Below are positions 29,862 through 40,279 of a stretch of 64,000 nucleotides of DNA, piece by piece. Numbering within the stretch: position 1 is the stretch's first letter; each line of letters opens with the position of its first letter. Both the position numbers and the translations under genes were made by a program. The DNA lies in NCBI GenBank assembly GCA_964035575.1, contig OZ037869.1:1054001-1118000 (forward strand), written 5' to 3'. The notes under the pieces were generated by a model. That model was given only the letters and a program-made list of their open reading frames with translations, was not told where the DNA came from and searched no databases. This DNA is from Rhynchopus sp. YZ270_cl-10 (taxonomy: Eukaryota; Euglenozoa; Diplonemea; Diplonemida; Diplonemidae).

Positions 29862-32025
29862 ATGGTTCCACCCAGTTGCCTTCGTGTCGTTCCGGTGTTT
29901 GTGTTGTTGTCATGTCTGCCGTCGTATCAGGCGCATATGTCTATAGTGTGTTCCTCTACTTCACCGACACATCCTGGTGCCTTTACGTTTTGGGTAGGAT
30001 CGTATCACCCTAATCCGATGGGGGCTGGTGTGGATGGGGAGATTTATGTTCATGAGCCGAGTGGTAATGAGCCGCATACGACGTTTTCTGCGTGGTGTTC
30101 GTTGCAGGATTGTCCGACTCTGCCTTGTGCAGAGACTGTGAAGGGGATTGATGGGACAGCTGATATCAACGCCATCCGCGACGAAATGGAAAAGGCAGGG
30201 CACTGCACCGCAGTGCAGAACGCTGCAGGCGATCCTCTTATGTACGATGACTCTGTGCTCTCGTGCTATGAAGCGAACGTTGCGATGGATCCTCAACGCT
30301 TCGGCACAGCAGTCACCTCAGGGACCGGCACCAATGCGCCTGGAGCCAACGTACGACAGAGCATCAACTGCAACGGCATCATGGCCGTCAGTATGAGTGC
30401 CTATGAATACAACGTTCCCGTCCACCAAAGGGATATTCGAACAATGTTCGGCGTCTTCGTCTCCGGAGTCAAGGCAGGAACATACAAAACATGGACCGTC
30501 AATACCGACGACAACCTGGACCCTTCTCCCAAATCCGCTCAACAAACGCCGTGTAGTATGTCCGAGACGAATCCGTATTTCTTTGATATCTCCGTCGCAG
30601 ATGGTCTGACAGATTGCATCGTCCCGCCCCCAGCCAACGCAAATGCGGTCGCAACTTCCCTGCAGTTCTGCGCCCCCGCAAATGGACGGCGTATCTTCTC
30701 TGGATTTGTGTGTTCTGTTGTATGTGATATAGGGTTCGTACGGATAGGCACGCTGATCTGCGACAATGGGAAGTGGACGCCCTATAAATGCAGTGACCAA
30801 CCGGTGTGCAAATTTCCTGGAGAGGACAACAACAATCTGATGATCCCAGGGAAAAACGACACGCCGTCGGTTCAATTCATTAATGCAGTCTGGGATGGAG
30901 AGCCAGGACCTCCTGTTGACCCGGGGTGCGGTGTTTTGACAGAGAGCGGGACTGCGTGCAATTATACCTGCAACCTTGATACCAGCCCGTATTGTACGCC
31001 TACAAGGACAACGGCGTTGGGGGCGGAAAAGCTTGCGTTTCCTCTGCGTGGTGAAATTATCTGTGGGGCAGATTCAAATTGGTACCCCGGGTTGAACTTC
31101 TGCGGCTGTCAGGAGCAGCCGTGCTTTACCCCAACCATGACGTTGTCATTGACGCAGACCTTTACGCGGTCCCTCTCTTTGAGTCAAACGCTGTCCATAA
31201 CGTCGTCGCGGTCTATATCTCTTTCATTGACGCTAACTCCAACTGCAACGCCACTCCCGTTGTGTGTCTTCTTGGACCCGTTGGCGTCGGTGTTCTGTCG
31301 GGAAAATATGGTGCACCCGTTTTTCCCGTGGTTTCTGTTGTTGTTGTTGTGTTGTTGTTGTATTTGTTTGTTGTTTGCGTGTTTGTCAAAGAAGAAGCTT
31401 CCCCCAGATGAGCCTATGGACGAACCTGATGAGCCTGCCATCGTTGATGCAGATGAAATCCACGTTGGTGTGAAGAAGGTAGACCCGCCACCGCTCCCAC
31501 CACCGGTGGAAGAAGTGGACATCACAGTGTCGAAGCTCCCGCCGCCAGCAGAACCGGAGGTGGAAATTGGTGTCCATCCGGCACCAGAGTCGGATGTGAA
31601 CATTGGTGTGCACAAAGTCCCAAGCACCGACCTCGGGGTGATGGTCTCGGTGAACCGCATGAACGACACTGCAACGTCGTCTTTGGTATGTCAATTCTTT
31701 TAAAAATTTTGCGGAGTATCTTTCCATAAGCGCATCATTCAGGTCTTCGATACATACATCCTTCCCTAGGGAAGATGCAGTGCGCTGTAGAGACATTTAT
31801 CATGGTGTCTTCTACAGGGTTGTGCATCGTGACCCGACGATTATCCACAAATATGGGTTTTGTGGTTGTGTACGAGAGAAGCACATTTGTGTTATAAGCT
31901 TTCTGTTCTGATTTTTTATCATTTTTTTATCATTTTTGACACACCCTTTTTTTTTACAGCTGGCATCGTCCTACAACACTCCTCTGTTGACAAGCCAAAC
32001 TGGCCCTGCATCGTTCAGACAATAG
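29862..32025 (+). CDS. Type I membrane protein with Ser/Thr-rich stalk (2 exons)
   Basis: Exons 29862-31685 and 31960-32025 join in frame to 629 residues. The intron begins GTATGT and ends TTACAG. I chose this ATG because it gives a signal peptide (VPVFVLLSCLPSYQA). The frame is open further upstream but low in content. The ectodomain has an N-terminal domain with paired cysteines (about 25-260). A sushi/CCP-like segment follows (about 265-305, CAPANGRR, SVVCDIGF, CDNGKWTPYKC). Next is a Cys-containing module ending CGCQEQPCF. A stalk of S/T/L repeats (LSLTQTFTRSLSLSQTLS, about 428-465) and a membrane segment (FPWFLLLLLCCCCICLLFAC) come after. The cytoplasmic tail repeats a DE(V/I)xIGVHK-like unit (EIHVGVKKVD, EVEIGVHPAP, DVNIGVHKVP). 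This suggests a surface receptor or adhesin of no known family. Confidence 0.8.
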
Positions 32026-32474
32026 CATAGAGGAGAGAGAGGTGAAGGAAAAGGGAGACATTTTCCGCTTTTATTCCAGATGGGATTGCAAGGTGAAGTG
32101 GGGGAGGAGAAGAGGGGGGGTGTTTGCTTATACAACGACTGAGTTTTTTTCTTCATTTTGTACTCCTTTTTATTTGTCTGAAACCCCGCCCTCCCCGTAT
32201 AGCACCAACATCTCTCTTTCAAGCTTTCGTTTGCCCGAGGTTGAAAAAAATAATAATAAATTGATGTACAGCGTTGTGGTCAGCGGAAGAAAAAAGAGCG
32301 AATCCCATGTCAAGGGGACCTACCAAAAAATGGCCCTTCCTTCAATGGAATGGAATATACTCGGTCGCGTTATTGGAGCATATTTTTGTTTTTCAACACG
32401 TGTACCGTTAAAAACATTACTTGGCCTTAAAAAGCTTGAGTGAAACAAGCGTGTGGCGTGTCCCTTTCTTTCAA

Positions 32475-32525
32475 GGTGACCAAGCACGAGAGGCTTAGGA
32501 TCATCTTACAAACTTTTCTCTTCTT
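32475..32525 (+). repeat. Family-A hairpin/pyrimidine repeat
   Basis: GGTGACCAAGCACGAGAGGC, then TTAGGATCATCTTACAAAC and TTTTCTCTTC. Confidence 0.8.
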
Positions 32526-32659
32526 CTTTTTGGTTTAACTTGAGGTTTATCTACCTCTGCTTAGTCATATACCCTTTAAAGAGGTGGCGAAAGTACAAAT
32601 ATGTTTTGGGTACTTTTTTTGGAGAGCACCTTTTTTGGTGCCCCCCCTCCATTTCTTTC

Positions 32660-32745
32660 GAGGTTCGATAACTTACCTGGAGTGTCAGTGCATCCCTGCG
32701 TCCCAGAGGCGTTTTTTTTTTTTTTGCACTCTCAATTTCACTTTC
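32660..32745 (+). repeat. Family-C repeat
   Basis: AGGTTCGATAACTTACC, GGAGTGTCAGTGC, CCTGCGTCCCAGAGGCG, then TTTGCACTCTCAA and a T-rich tail. Most like 39044-39110. Confidence 0.7.
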
Positions 32746-33269
32746 TTTGAAAACCTAAAAGTATATGGAATTTAACTCTTTTTTTGTCTCTTCCCTCTTT
32801 ATGTCCCCTTAAGTTCTCTCTTTTATCCACATTGTTTATAAACAAGGGCAGAATGGGGTTTTTTTTTGGGTAGTACATAAAGCAGATAGAGATGATATGC
32901 TGTTTTTATCTTTTTTTTTTTTTGGGGGGGGAAAGTTAAATGTAGATCTGACTATTTTGTAGATTTTGACGGTAACCCGTATACATTTTGGCTTTCAACC
33001 CCCCCCTTTTTTTTTTGTGCGTCGATTGTTTAAGTTTTCTTTTAGAATGTACTCAGCCACGGTATATTCATCTTACCAACCTTTTTCTCTTTTTCTCCCC
33101 TTCTCGCTTTGTTTTTTGTTGTTGAGATACAGTTATATTATCCCTCTCTTTTATCTCTCCATACATTCCTTCCTGGGGGGGAGGAAAGTCCCCTTGATGT
33201 GTGAAATCTCAAGGGGAAAATAGAAAATCTTCTCTCGTATCGACGGAAGATATAGGGGGAGGCTTCACC

Positions 33270-34228
33270 TACAGTCCCGCCTCTAATTAGTGAATTTCTA
33301 ATTTATAAATTCGACCAAATCTGAAAATATTTAATTAGCGACTTTATAAATTAGAACGTCACTAATTAAGATTTTATAAATTAGCTTGTCCACCCAAATC
33401 CCAGTCTGAATCTCTACAAGACTATCTGCATCTTTCTCTCCGACCATCATGTCTGTCTCCACCACGGAATGAACGGAAAAAATGAAAGAAATATGCCGAA
33501 GATGTGACCATCGTCGAGCAGGCTGTCCTCACCGCCCCGGAGATTGTCACCATCACAGACAACGCCATGGCGGATGACAGAGAAGTTGAAAGTGCCAGCC
33601 TCACCGTTCATCGGCGGACGCAGGCACTGATGACAGACCGCACGCTGATGTGATGGCGTGGTGGAATGACGCTCACCCAGGACGCCATATTTCTGCTCCC
33701 ACCATCTCCAAGTACAAAACCCACAAAAAGAGAGCGGTTCGTACTTCACCCAAGGCTCTTTTGAACCCCGAGGAGCTGAAGAGGTTTCTCAACCTTACGG
33801 GGATGACCCGCAAGTTCAACAGCCAACCGATTTGCGTCGCTTGCGAGGGGGATGGTGGTGAAGACGAGGCGGGACACGCCTCGGTGTAACCGACTCCTGG
33901 TGCCAGGTCTTTTCATCTCGTGGGCGAAATAGACCATGGAGGTGAACGGCATGCGCGTCCGCACAGCCACCACCGACCGCACCGTTTTTTACCTCCGTGT
34001 ATCACTGATTACACACCTCCTTTTCCACATATTCCTCCAACAGAACCCGCACAAACCCGTCGTCACTTGTGCAGGCAAAAAAATTTTTTTCGGCTCCGCC
34101 GGGGAAAATAAATTCAATAACTTAGTATTCCCCCCCGAAAAATAAATTAATTCACGACTTTATAAATTAGAACGTCACTAATTAGGATTTTATAAAATAA
34201 AACGCTATTAATAATAGGCGGGACTGTA
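33270..34228. mobile_element. Pogo/Tc1-mariner-like non-autonomous element
   Basis: A 955-bp element with TA flanks and TIRs CAGTCCCGCC (33272-33281) and GGCGGGACTG (34217-34226). AT-rich subterminal repeats (GACTTTATAAATTAGAACG) occur inside both ends (about 33340 and 34155). A + frame (about 33602-33889) reads MAWWNDAHPGRHISAPTISK. That vaguely resembles the helix-turn-helix of CENP-B/pogo transposases, but no DDE domain is present. A reversed family-C unit sits inside (33585-33632). Confidence 0.75.
33585..33632 (-). repeat. Family-C repeat, reversed, inside the pogo-like element
   Basis: On the minus strand: AGTGCCTGCGTCCGCCGATG, AACGGTGAGGC and TGGCACTTTC. It matches the 22702 and 62608 copies. 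Confidence 0.7.
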
Positions 34229-35239
34229 TTATCTGAAGTTTTCATATTTTATTTAAAGCGGCGACATGACTATTAGCTGACCATTTCCAAATTATCAGAA
34301 GAAAAAATGGGGGGGGTAGGGTTAGGGTTGGGAGGGAATCCGTTTAGTTAAGTGTAGAACATAGACCAAAATGATAGCGTTTTTTTCAGGTTTTCAAGGG
34401 AAAAAAAAGGGGGGGAACAAACAGCAGAACTGAAATGAATGATGTCGTACTAGATCACCCAGGATCTCATTTCTGGTTCTTTAGGGATTGAGGTGGATTC
34501 GTAGAAAGTAACAAAAAAAAGTGAAGACTTATCAAAAAAAATAAGGGGGGTAAAGACATCATAAATAGCTGAAGCTGTGTATGTGTTCACGCGGTTCTTC
34601 TTCCTTTACTTAGTGTTGTGTGGGTTATGAGAAAGGTGCACTGCCATGAGAGAGGGTTTTGTATTTCAACTCAATTTTTTTTTTCCACGAAGGTGGGTTC
34701 TTCATTGCTTAGGTTCATCTTAGCCAAGGGAACGGACGCGAAACAAATGTCAGCGGGGAAAGAAGACCCTGTTGAGTTTGACTCTAGTCTGACTTTGTGC
34801 ATGAGAGATGTAGTTATAGGTGGGAGGCTTCAACAATGAAATACCACTACTCTTATCGTCGCTTTACTTATCCAATGATGAGAAGCTGCGATACCAACCT
34901 TATATTTTTCCCTTTTTTAAGCACACAATCTCACTTTTCATTGTCTGAATTCCACACAGAGAGGGTGGAGATGAGGGGTGAAACTAACCACCCTTACTGC
35001 GTCCCCCCCTTCAGCAAACAGAAGGGTGACCAAGCACACAGGAAGGCTTTTTTTTGGTAAGAAACACTCCTCCAACACAAATACACCCTTTTGCTGGAAG
35101 CCTGGCAAATGCAAAATAACAGAAAGATGTTCCAATTGTTTTCCTTTTTCTTTTTGCCGAAACCCCTCTTGAATTACCCCCCGCCCTCAAATAGATAAGT
35201 CGAAAAATACTGCAACCCCCTTTTTTTTCTCCTTTTTCC
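34229..35239 (+). other. Intergenic DNA
   Basis: T-rich with many poly-A and poly-G runs. It has a two-unit TTAGGG-like stretch (34317-34338), a family-B unit (34636-34672) and a decayed family-A unit (35024-35055). No gene was seen. Confidence 0.5.
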
Positions 35240-35990
35240 TGACAAACCAGGGGATCTCGCGTTTGTCTTCGATCCCATCCAGGACGGTTTCGTCTCTCCT
35301 GCTCCACCGCCTCCCTCTGCCTGCTCTGCAACTTCTGTCTTGTGAGCAATCACGCTATCATCACTGCTCTCCTGTGAGCCTTGCATGGACTGGGACAAAA
35401 TTCATCTTCTCCCCTCTTCTTCCTGTCGATCTTCCCAATGGTGTTTACAAAGTATAGCCCGATCGAAAAATCAGTTGTTGAGATTGTTTCCTCCGTCTGC
35501 ACCTCTGAAGCACGTCTGTCAGTGCAGTGTGTGTCATGTGCACTGCGTCTGCAGTGCAGCGTCTTCACTTGGTTCATGCAGAACCAAGCTGATCTCTCAG
35601 GTACCGACAGCAGCATCCGCGCATGGCGAGCTTGGCATGGCCATTCAAGCTCTGCGGGTTTCCATGATGCCACTTTAAGGGCTGCATAGCTCTGGCGAGT
35701 CCCTGCGGGCACTGACAGGAGCCTGATGCGGACGTCGTCCCCGACTTCCCAGCATCCTGCGCACGCTGAAGGCCAGAGGGCGCATGCTCGAATCCGAGAA
35801 GCACTTGGCAAGGGCCATAGTTTCAACTTCCAATATCGAGAAGCAGTACCCACAACAGTGCGCCACTGCACAAATGCAAAAGACTAATTCACTCAAATGC
35901 CAGATGCTTTCTACCGATCTTCATTCTCATGAAACACCTCGCGTACAATACCAGAAGATGAGCCCCACTACCAAACGCTTTTAACCATTT
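35240..35990. pseudogene. Coding-like relic, unidentified
   Basis: Composition changes here to balanced, codon-like sequence with several medium open frames on both strands. Examples are LRTLKARGRMLESEKHLARA on + near 35760 and QESSDDSVIAHKTEVAEQAE on - near 35350. No frame is long and no domain is recognisable. It may be a decayed gene or repeat; I could not decide the strand. Confidence 0.25.
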
Positions 35991-36082
35991 TTTTGGCCGC
36001 ACTCTACCCCCACTACACCCCCCTCCTCTACATCACATCTCCAGAAAAAAGAGGGGGGAAAACAATACACAAAAAACACAAC

Positions 36083-37066
36083 ATGAACGTCGCCTTCGAC
36101 CTCCCCGACTGGGAGGCAATATGCAGCATGAACGCCGCAGAGCGTTCAGGGCTGGTTGCTATTGGCTACTATTCGGGGGTGGTGCGGGTCATCAGCACAC
36201 GCAACGTTGCGTATAACACCACTGTCCTGCAGGCCTCCTTTGGCAGAGGTCCGGTATGGGCACACATTGACGAGGCTGAGGCTAAGCTCTGGGTCGCAAA
36301 GGTTACCGGAGAGGTCTACCTGATCGACATGCACGAGGCTGGGGTGAATGGAACCGACTTTAAAGAGGTTGGAAAGCATAGTGCCGATATCTATTCAGCT
36401 TGCTTCAACGTCGAGCGTGGGTACTTCATCACTGCGGATGCTAAGGGAGATATTGCGGCATGGAACACCAGAACCGATGTAGCGCAACCACGCCGGGTGT
36501 TCTCCGCACCAGAAAGAGAGAAATGGCATGTGGTCGCGTCTTCGAATGATCATATCATTGCGGCAAGGCATAACCCTGAGGTGTTTGTGTTTGATTTGGC
36601 GGGGTCTGCGTATGAGGTGCGGACATTAAGCCGTTCGGAGGAGAACACAAGGCAGGTGCGGAGTTTGGTTGCGGCGAAGACGTTTTTTGTGGCAGGGTTT
36701 TCGGATGGAGCTGTGCAGAGGGTGGCGTTTGCAGACCGTTCCAAAGGAAATGTGTTTTGCCAGACCAGTCGGCAGGACGTCGTCAGAACCATAGTGCACC
36801 GTGCCGAAGGCAAGCTTTTCCCAGTAGATTCAATGGTCTTAGTAGGTGACTCCTCCACGAAGCCAGTAGTGGTCTCGGTCAGTGGTGACGGGGTCTACGC
36901 GACAGACCTGAGTAACCCCGAACGCCCGAAGGTGACCCGCCTGCTCCGTGCGCCAGCAAACTTTGTGACGTCGTCCTCCCCGCACCTCATGCTAGCGAGC
37001 TGCGGGAAGCTTGCGCTAATTGACGAAAGAGTCACGCTTCCTGCACCAAAAGTTCTCTCTCCATGA
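36083..37066 (+). CDS. WD40-repeat protein, Bub3/Rae1-like
   Basis: This is 327 residues from MNVAFDLPDWEAICSM. A longer in-frame reading from 35993 adds 30 low-complexity residues and is less likely. The chain is made of beta-propeller blades, for example AIGYYSGVVRVISTRN, YFITADAKGDIAAWNTRT, FFVAGFSDGAVQRVAFAD and PVVVSVSGDGVYATDL, with few classic Trp-Asp endings. The length and single-propeller build match Bub3/Rae1 (spindle checkpoint or mRNA export). However, the diagnostic residues are not clear enough to choose. No introns. The CTCCAG at 36040-36045 could be a splice acceptor. Confidence 0.6.
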   Translation: MNVAFDLPDWEAICSMNAAERSGLVAIGYYSGVVRVISTRNVAYNTTVLQASFGRGPVWAHIDEAEAKLWVAKVTGEVYLIDMHEAGVNGTDFKEVGKHSADIYSACFNVERGYFITADAKGDIAAWNTRTDVAQPRRVFSAPEREKWHVVASSNDHIIAARHNPEVFVFDLAGSAYEVRTLSRSEENTRQVRSLVAAKTFFVAGFSDGAVQRVAFADRSKGNVFCQTSRQDVVRTIVHRAEGKLFPVDSMVLVGDSSTKPVVVSVSGDGVYATDLSNPERPKVTRLLRAPANFVTSSSPHLMLASCGKLALIDERVTLPAPKVLSP

Positions 37067-37394
37067 TAATATTTTTTAGATCCCAAAAAAAAAAATTCAA
37101 AAAAAAACTCAAAACTTTCTAGGTGACAACACAACAGAGAGGCTTCCACCTAGCAAACTTTTATTTATTTTTTTCCCCGCGGTGAACCAGCTTTCAACTT
37201 CTCTTTTTTAAATGGTGCCGTCCATAGAGGCGTTTCCTGTTAGATTTTTATTTTTATTTTTGTTGATACCCTTTTGAACCCGTCTAGATAGAAAAAAAAT
37301 AAAGCGCGGTTTTTCTTTTTAAATATCCTCAAACGCACACCCGTTTTCACACCCTACCCTCACAAGGAACATACACAGTTTTTTGCTAAAAAAG
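37067..37394 (+). other. Short intergenic spacer with a family-A repeat
   Basis: A family-A unit at 37121-37168 (GGTGACAACACAACAGAGAG, then a TAGCAAACTTTTATTT tail), then a family-C-like piece (37181-37235). A CACAG lies 15 bp before the next start codon. Confidence 0.55.
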
Positions 37395-38567
37395 ATGTCC
37401 ACTGATAAGACTGTGACAGTGATCACCCCGATCAACATTGCCTTTATTAAGTACTGGGGGAAGGTCGATGAGACTTTGATCATCCCTACGAACGACTCCT
37501 TTTCGATTACTTTGTCGACAAACCAGTTTCGGACGAAGACATCGATTGCGGCGTCGACTGAGTTTGCTGAGGACAAGCTGTACCTCAATGGGGAAGAGGA
37601 GGAGCTGAAGACCTCGGGACGCCTTCACAATGTGCTCAGCGCCTATCGTGCGGCACTTCCCGAGGACCGCCGGGCCATGAAGTACGTCATTGTCTCTGAG
37701 AACAACTTCCCTACTGCCGCTGGAATGGCCTCCAGCGCCGCAGGCCTCTCCGCTCTGGCATACGGTCTGACCACCTTGCACCCTACCCCCATCGACGTCT
37801 CAATTCTCGCACGAATTGGCAGCGGGAGTGCCTGCAGAAGCGTCATGGGAGGATTCGTGAAGTGGGTGAAAGGAACGCAAAGCGACGGTACAGACTGCAA
37901 AGCGGTGCAGCACATCACAGAGAAGGGGTGGCCGAATATGAACATTCTCTGCTTGGTGACAAAGGCGGACAAAAAGGATGTGTCCTCTACTGTCGGCATG
38001 CGTCGTGCAGTGGAAAACTCACCTCTCATGGCAGAGAGAATTTCAACCAGAGTCCCTGAAAGAATGGAGTTGATCAGCGAAGCGGTTACGAAGAACGACT
38101 TTGAAACCTTTGCACTGATTACTATGACTGACTGCGAGGACTTTAGAGCGGTCTGCCGTTCAAGCGAGCCTATTGTGGACTACTGGAACGATAAGGCTGA
38201 GAAGATCATTGCCTTGGTGAAGGCTTTCAACGATGCAAAGGGGCGTCTCTGCGCTGCATACACCTATGATGCAGGTGCCAACGCATTCATCTTTGTGGAA
38301 GACAGCCACCTTGACGAGCTTGTGGCCTACTTCCTCTACTACTTCCCAATGGGGGACGCAAAGACCTCGAAAGTTTTCTTTGAGGATGTAGGTCTCCTTG
38401 AAAGGGCGGAAAAGGTGGACCTCAATGAGAACCTGAAATCAGTGATGGCTCAGTTTGCGGAAACGGATGGGTTGACGTTTATGCTGCACAGCAAAGTTGG
38501 AGCGGGGCCGACGGTGTTGGACACTACAGAGAGCCTTGTTGCGAATGATGGGGAGGTGAAAAAATAA
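37395..38567 (+). CDS. MVD1: Diphosphomevalonate decarboxylase
   Basis: A 390-residue GHMP-kinase-fold enzyme. It carries out the ATP-dependent decarboxylation of mevalonate 5-diphosphate to isopentenyl diphosphate, the last step of the classical mevalonate pathway in the cytosol. The start ATG gives MSTDKTVTVITPINIAFIKY. Visible motifs are WGKVDETLIIPTNDSFSITL near the N terminus, the GHMP phosphate loop FPTAAGMASSAAGLSALAYG (about 105-125), GSGSACRSVMGGFVKW, and SSTVGMRRAVENSPL with the following residues. The length agrees with the human (400) and yeast (396) enzymes. No intron and no organelle signal. The organism therefore makes isoprenoids through mevalonate. Confidence 0.96.
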   Translation: MSTDKTVTVITPINIAFIKYWGKVDETLIIPTNDSFSITLSTNQFRTKTSIAASTEFAEDKLYLNGEEEELKTSGRLHNVLSAYRAALPEDRRAMKYVIVSENNFPTAAGMASSAAGLSALAYGLTTLHPTPIDVSILARIGSGSACRSVMGGFVKWVKGTQSDGTDCKAVQHITEKGWPNMNILCLVTKADKKDVSSTVGMRRAVENSPLMAERISTRVPERMELISEAVTKNDFETFALITMTDCEDFRAVCRSSEPIVDYWNDKAEKIIALVKAFNDAKGRLCAAYTYDAGANAFIFVEDSHLDELVAYFLYYFPMGDAKTSKVFFEDVGLLERAEKVDLNENLKSVMAQFAETDGLTFMLHSKVGAGPTVLDTTESLVANDGEVKK

Positions 38568-38939
38568 ATAATTTTTCAAAAAAACGTAAAAAAAGGTGTG
38601 AAGATGAGTGAGGACTTATTTTATTTTATTTTTGCTCTTCTGGTTGAAAAGGTGGGGGGGGAAGATGGCGGGAGGGGGGAGGGGTATTTCGAAAAAAATG
38701 TATTTGCTGAGCCAAGGCGGCACACCTGATTTTATTTTTATTTTGAAAAAAAAAAGGAGGGAAGGTTGACCAACAGAGTAGTGATTTGTACGTTTCTAAT
38801 TCTAACTGTTCCCATTCCCCCCCTTTTTTTTTTGGCTTAATGCCAAGAGCTGCCTGGTTTTCAGTTTTTTTTTTCTCTCTCTTCCCCTGCTTCCAGGAGT
38901 ATGTGTTACTCCCCGCCATGCATTTTATTTGTTGGGTAT

Positions 38940-39015
38940 TTGTGCTTTCATCCGGATGGCTGGTATCGTAGGTGGGTCAGTCGGGAGGTGGCTGCATCAA
39001 AACAACTACAGTTTT
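38940..39015 (+). repeat. Family-D repeat
   Basis: TTGTGCTTTCATCCGGATGG, CTGGTATCGTA, then GGAGGTGGCTGCATCAAAAC. Confidence 0.7.
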
Positions 39016-39020
39016 ATTTG

Positions 39021-39115
39021 ATTTTCTCGCAACACTCCGGGGGTTCGATAACCCCGTGGAGTGTCAGTGCCTGCGTCCCAGAGGCGTTTTGTGCTATCAA
39101 CTTCACTTTTCTATT
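39021..39115 (+). repeat. Family-C repeat with two-step hairpin
   Basis: ACACTCCGGGGGTTCGATAA and CCCCGTGGAGTGT form a stem (ACACTCC/GGAGTGT outside, GGGGTT/AACCCC inside). CCTGCGTCCCAGAGGCG and TATCAACTTCACTTTT follow. Confidence 0.75.
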
Positions 39116-39540
39116 GATTAGAAAGTAATGTGTTTTTTTTGTTCTTCTTGCTTCTTCGATATCCCCTTCACTGTTATTTATTCCTTTCGCTTCAAAAAAA
39201 TTTGTCTGTGTTTATCGGTTATGAATTGACAATGAGGGTTTTCTTTAAAATATTTACAAGGTGACTGATATGCGCCAACCTTCAGGTCGCAATAACTATC
39301 CTTAAGTATCGCTGGCTTGAGGTAAACCCCAGACAAAATCCGAAATTGGGTAAAATATGTGGATCTCTCTCATATTACCATTGTTCTCAGTATTTTTCGT
39401 AAAAAACGTTTTGTTTTGGGTTCTGTAGGGACTCATCTTTTGAAAGGGGGTTTAAAAAGGTGACTAAAGAAAAGTTCTTAAGATGAACCAGGTCTCGTTA
39501 TCAGATGTAAACCCACAAAATGGATGTAGGAGGTAGGTTG

Positions 39541-39622
39541 CACGGTTGGGGTGTCCACCCCACGGTACACCCGGGTCATGTACCAAAGGTACACTGTTCA
39601 CGAGAGGGCTTTGTATTTCAAG
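39541..39622 (+). repeat. Family-B repeat
   Basis: The fullest copy: GGTACACCCGGGTCATGTAC, CAAAGGTACACTGTTCACG, then AGAGGGCTTTGTATTTCAA and an ACTTTCTTTT tail. Confidence 0.8.
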
Positions 39623-40279
39623 CCAACTTTCTTTTGTTATTCCTACGAAGCTTGCTTTAAAGGAGAAATAGTATTACCGGTACGGTCGCCAATCATCCCT
39701 CAAACAGGAGGATTGTGCAATCAACGAAAACAACTTTACTTACCTACCGATCCTACTATTTTTTTGCTGGCTGTTGTATTTCAAAGTCGATTCTTCGTTT
39801 GGATCTTTATTTTCGCACGATACGTCCCCAGACCAAATTCTCACTATATTTTTTTCTGTCTCATCTCTGTCACACTCACTTCAGGATGGAAAAGGGGGTG
39901 TGCATGGTATGCCGTTTATTTCAGCACTCCCATAAAAGTCCTCTGGTGGCATTGTTCGTACAGGAAAAAACCTCCTTTTTGTCTGAAGCCTTTTTTTTTT
40001 GATTTCTTTTTGTCACTTTCGTGGATATTCTACTCTAAACTCTCAAAAAAAAAAAAAATTGCCAAAAAAAATTCTCTTTTTTCACACCTCGATTAGGGAT
40101 GTGTATGTATGTGAGGCATACTCATCTTTCAACCTTTTTCGCAAAGATAGTCTGAAGTTCTAAAACAGACTCTCGTTTTTTTTTTTTCTTCTTCTTTTTC
40201 AGTTGCGCATGAACTAACGAAAATAAAACACAGTCGATGCTTTCTTTCCCTTCTTTCCCTTCCTTCCTTGCTCAGGGTT

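Larger units (their letters stand above)
32026..33271 (+). other. Intergenic DNA with family-A and family-C repeats
   Basis: A family-A unit (32475-32525), a family-C unit (32660-32745) and a TTCATCTTACCAAC tail (33065-33095) lie in T-rich DNA. No gene was seen. Confidence 0.55.
38568..40279 (+). other. ~1.7-kb intergenic, repeat-rich
   Basis: It contains a family-D unit (38940-39015), a family-C unit (39044-39110), a diverged family-A unit (39455-39490) and a family-B unit (39541-39622). A TCATCTTTCAACC tail lies at 40120-40136. Poly-A and poly-T runs abound; no gene was seen. Confidence 0.55.

Noticed and set aside
34317-34338. Interstitial telomere repeat (TAGGGTTAGGG)
   Set aside because: Only about two units in a G-rich tract; chance is likely.
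39261-39330. Possible 28S rRNA fragment (AACTATCCTTAAGTATCGC)
   Set aside because: Resembles the conserved TAACTATGACTCTCTTAAGG region only loosely; there is no continuous match as for the 18S piece.
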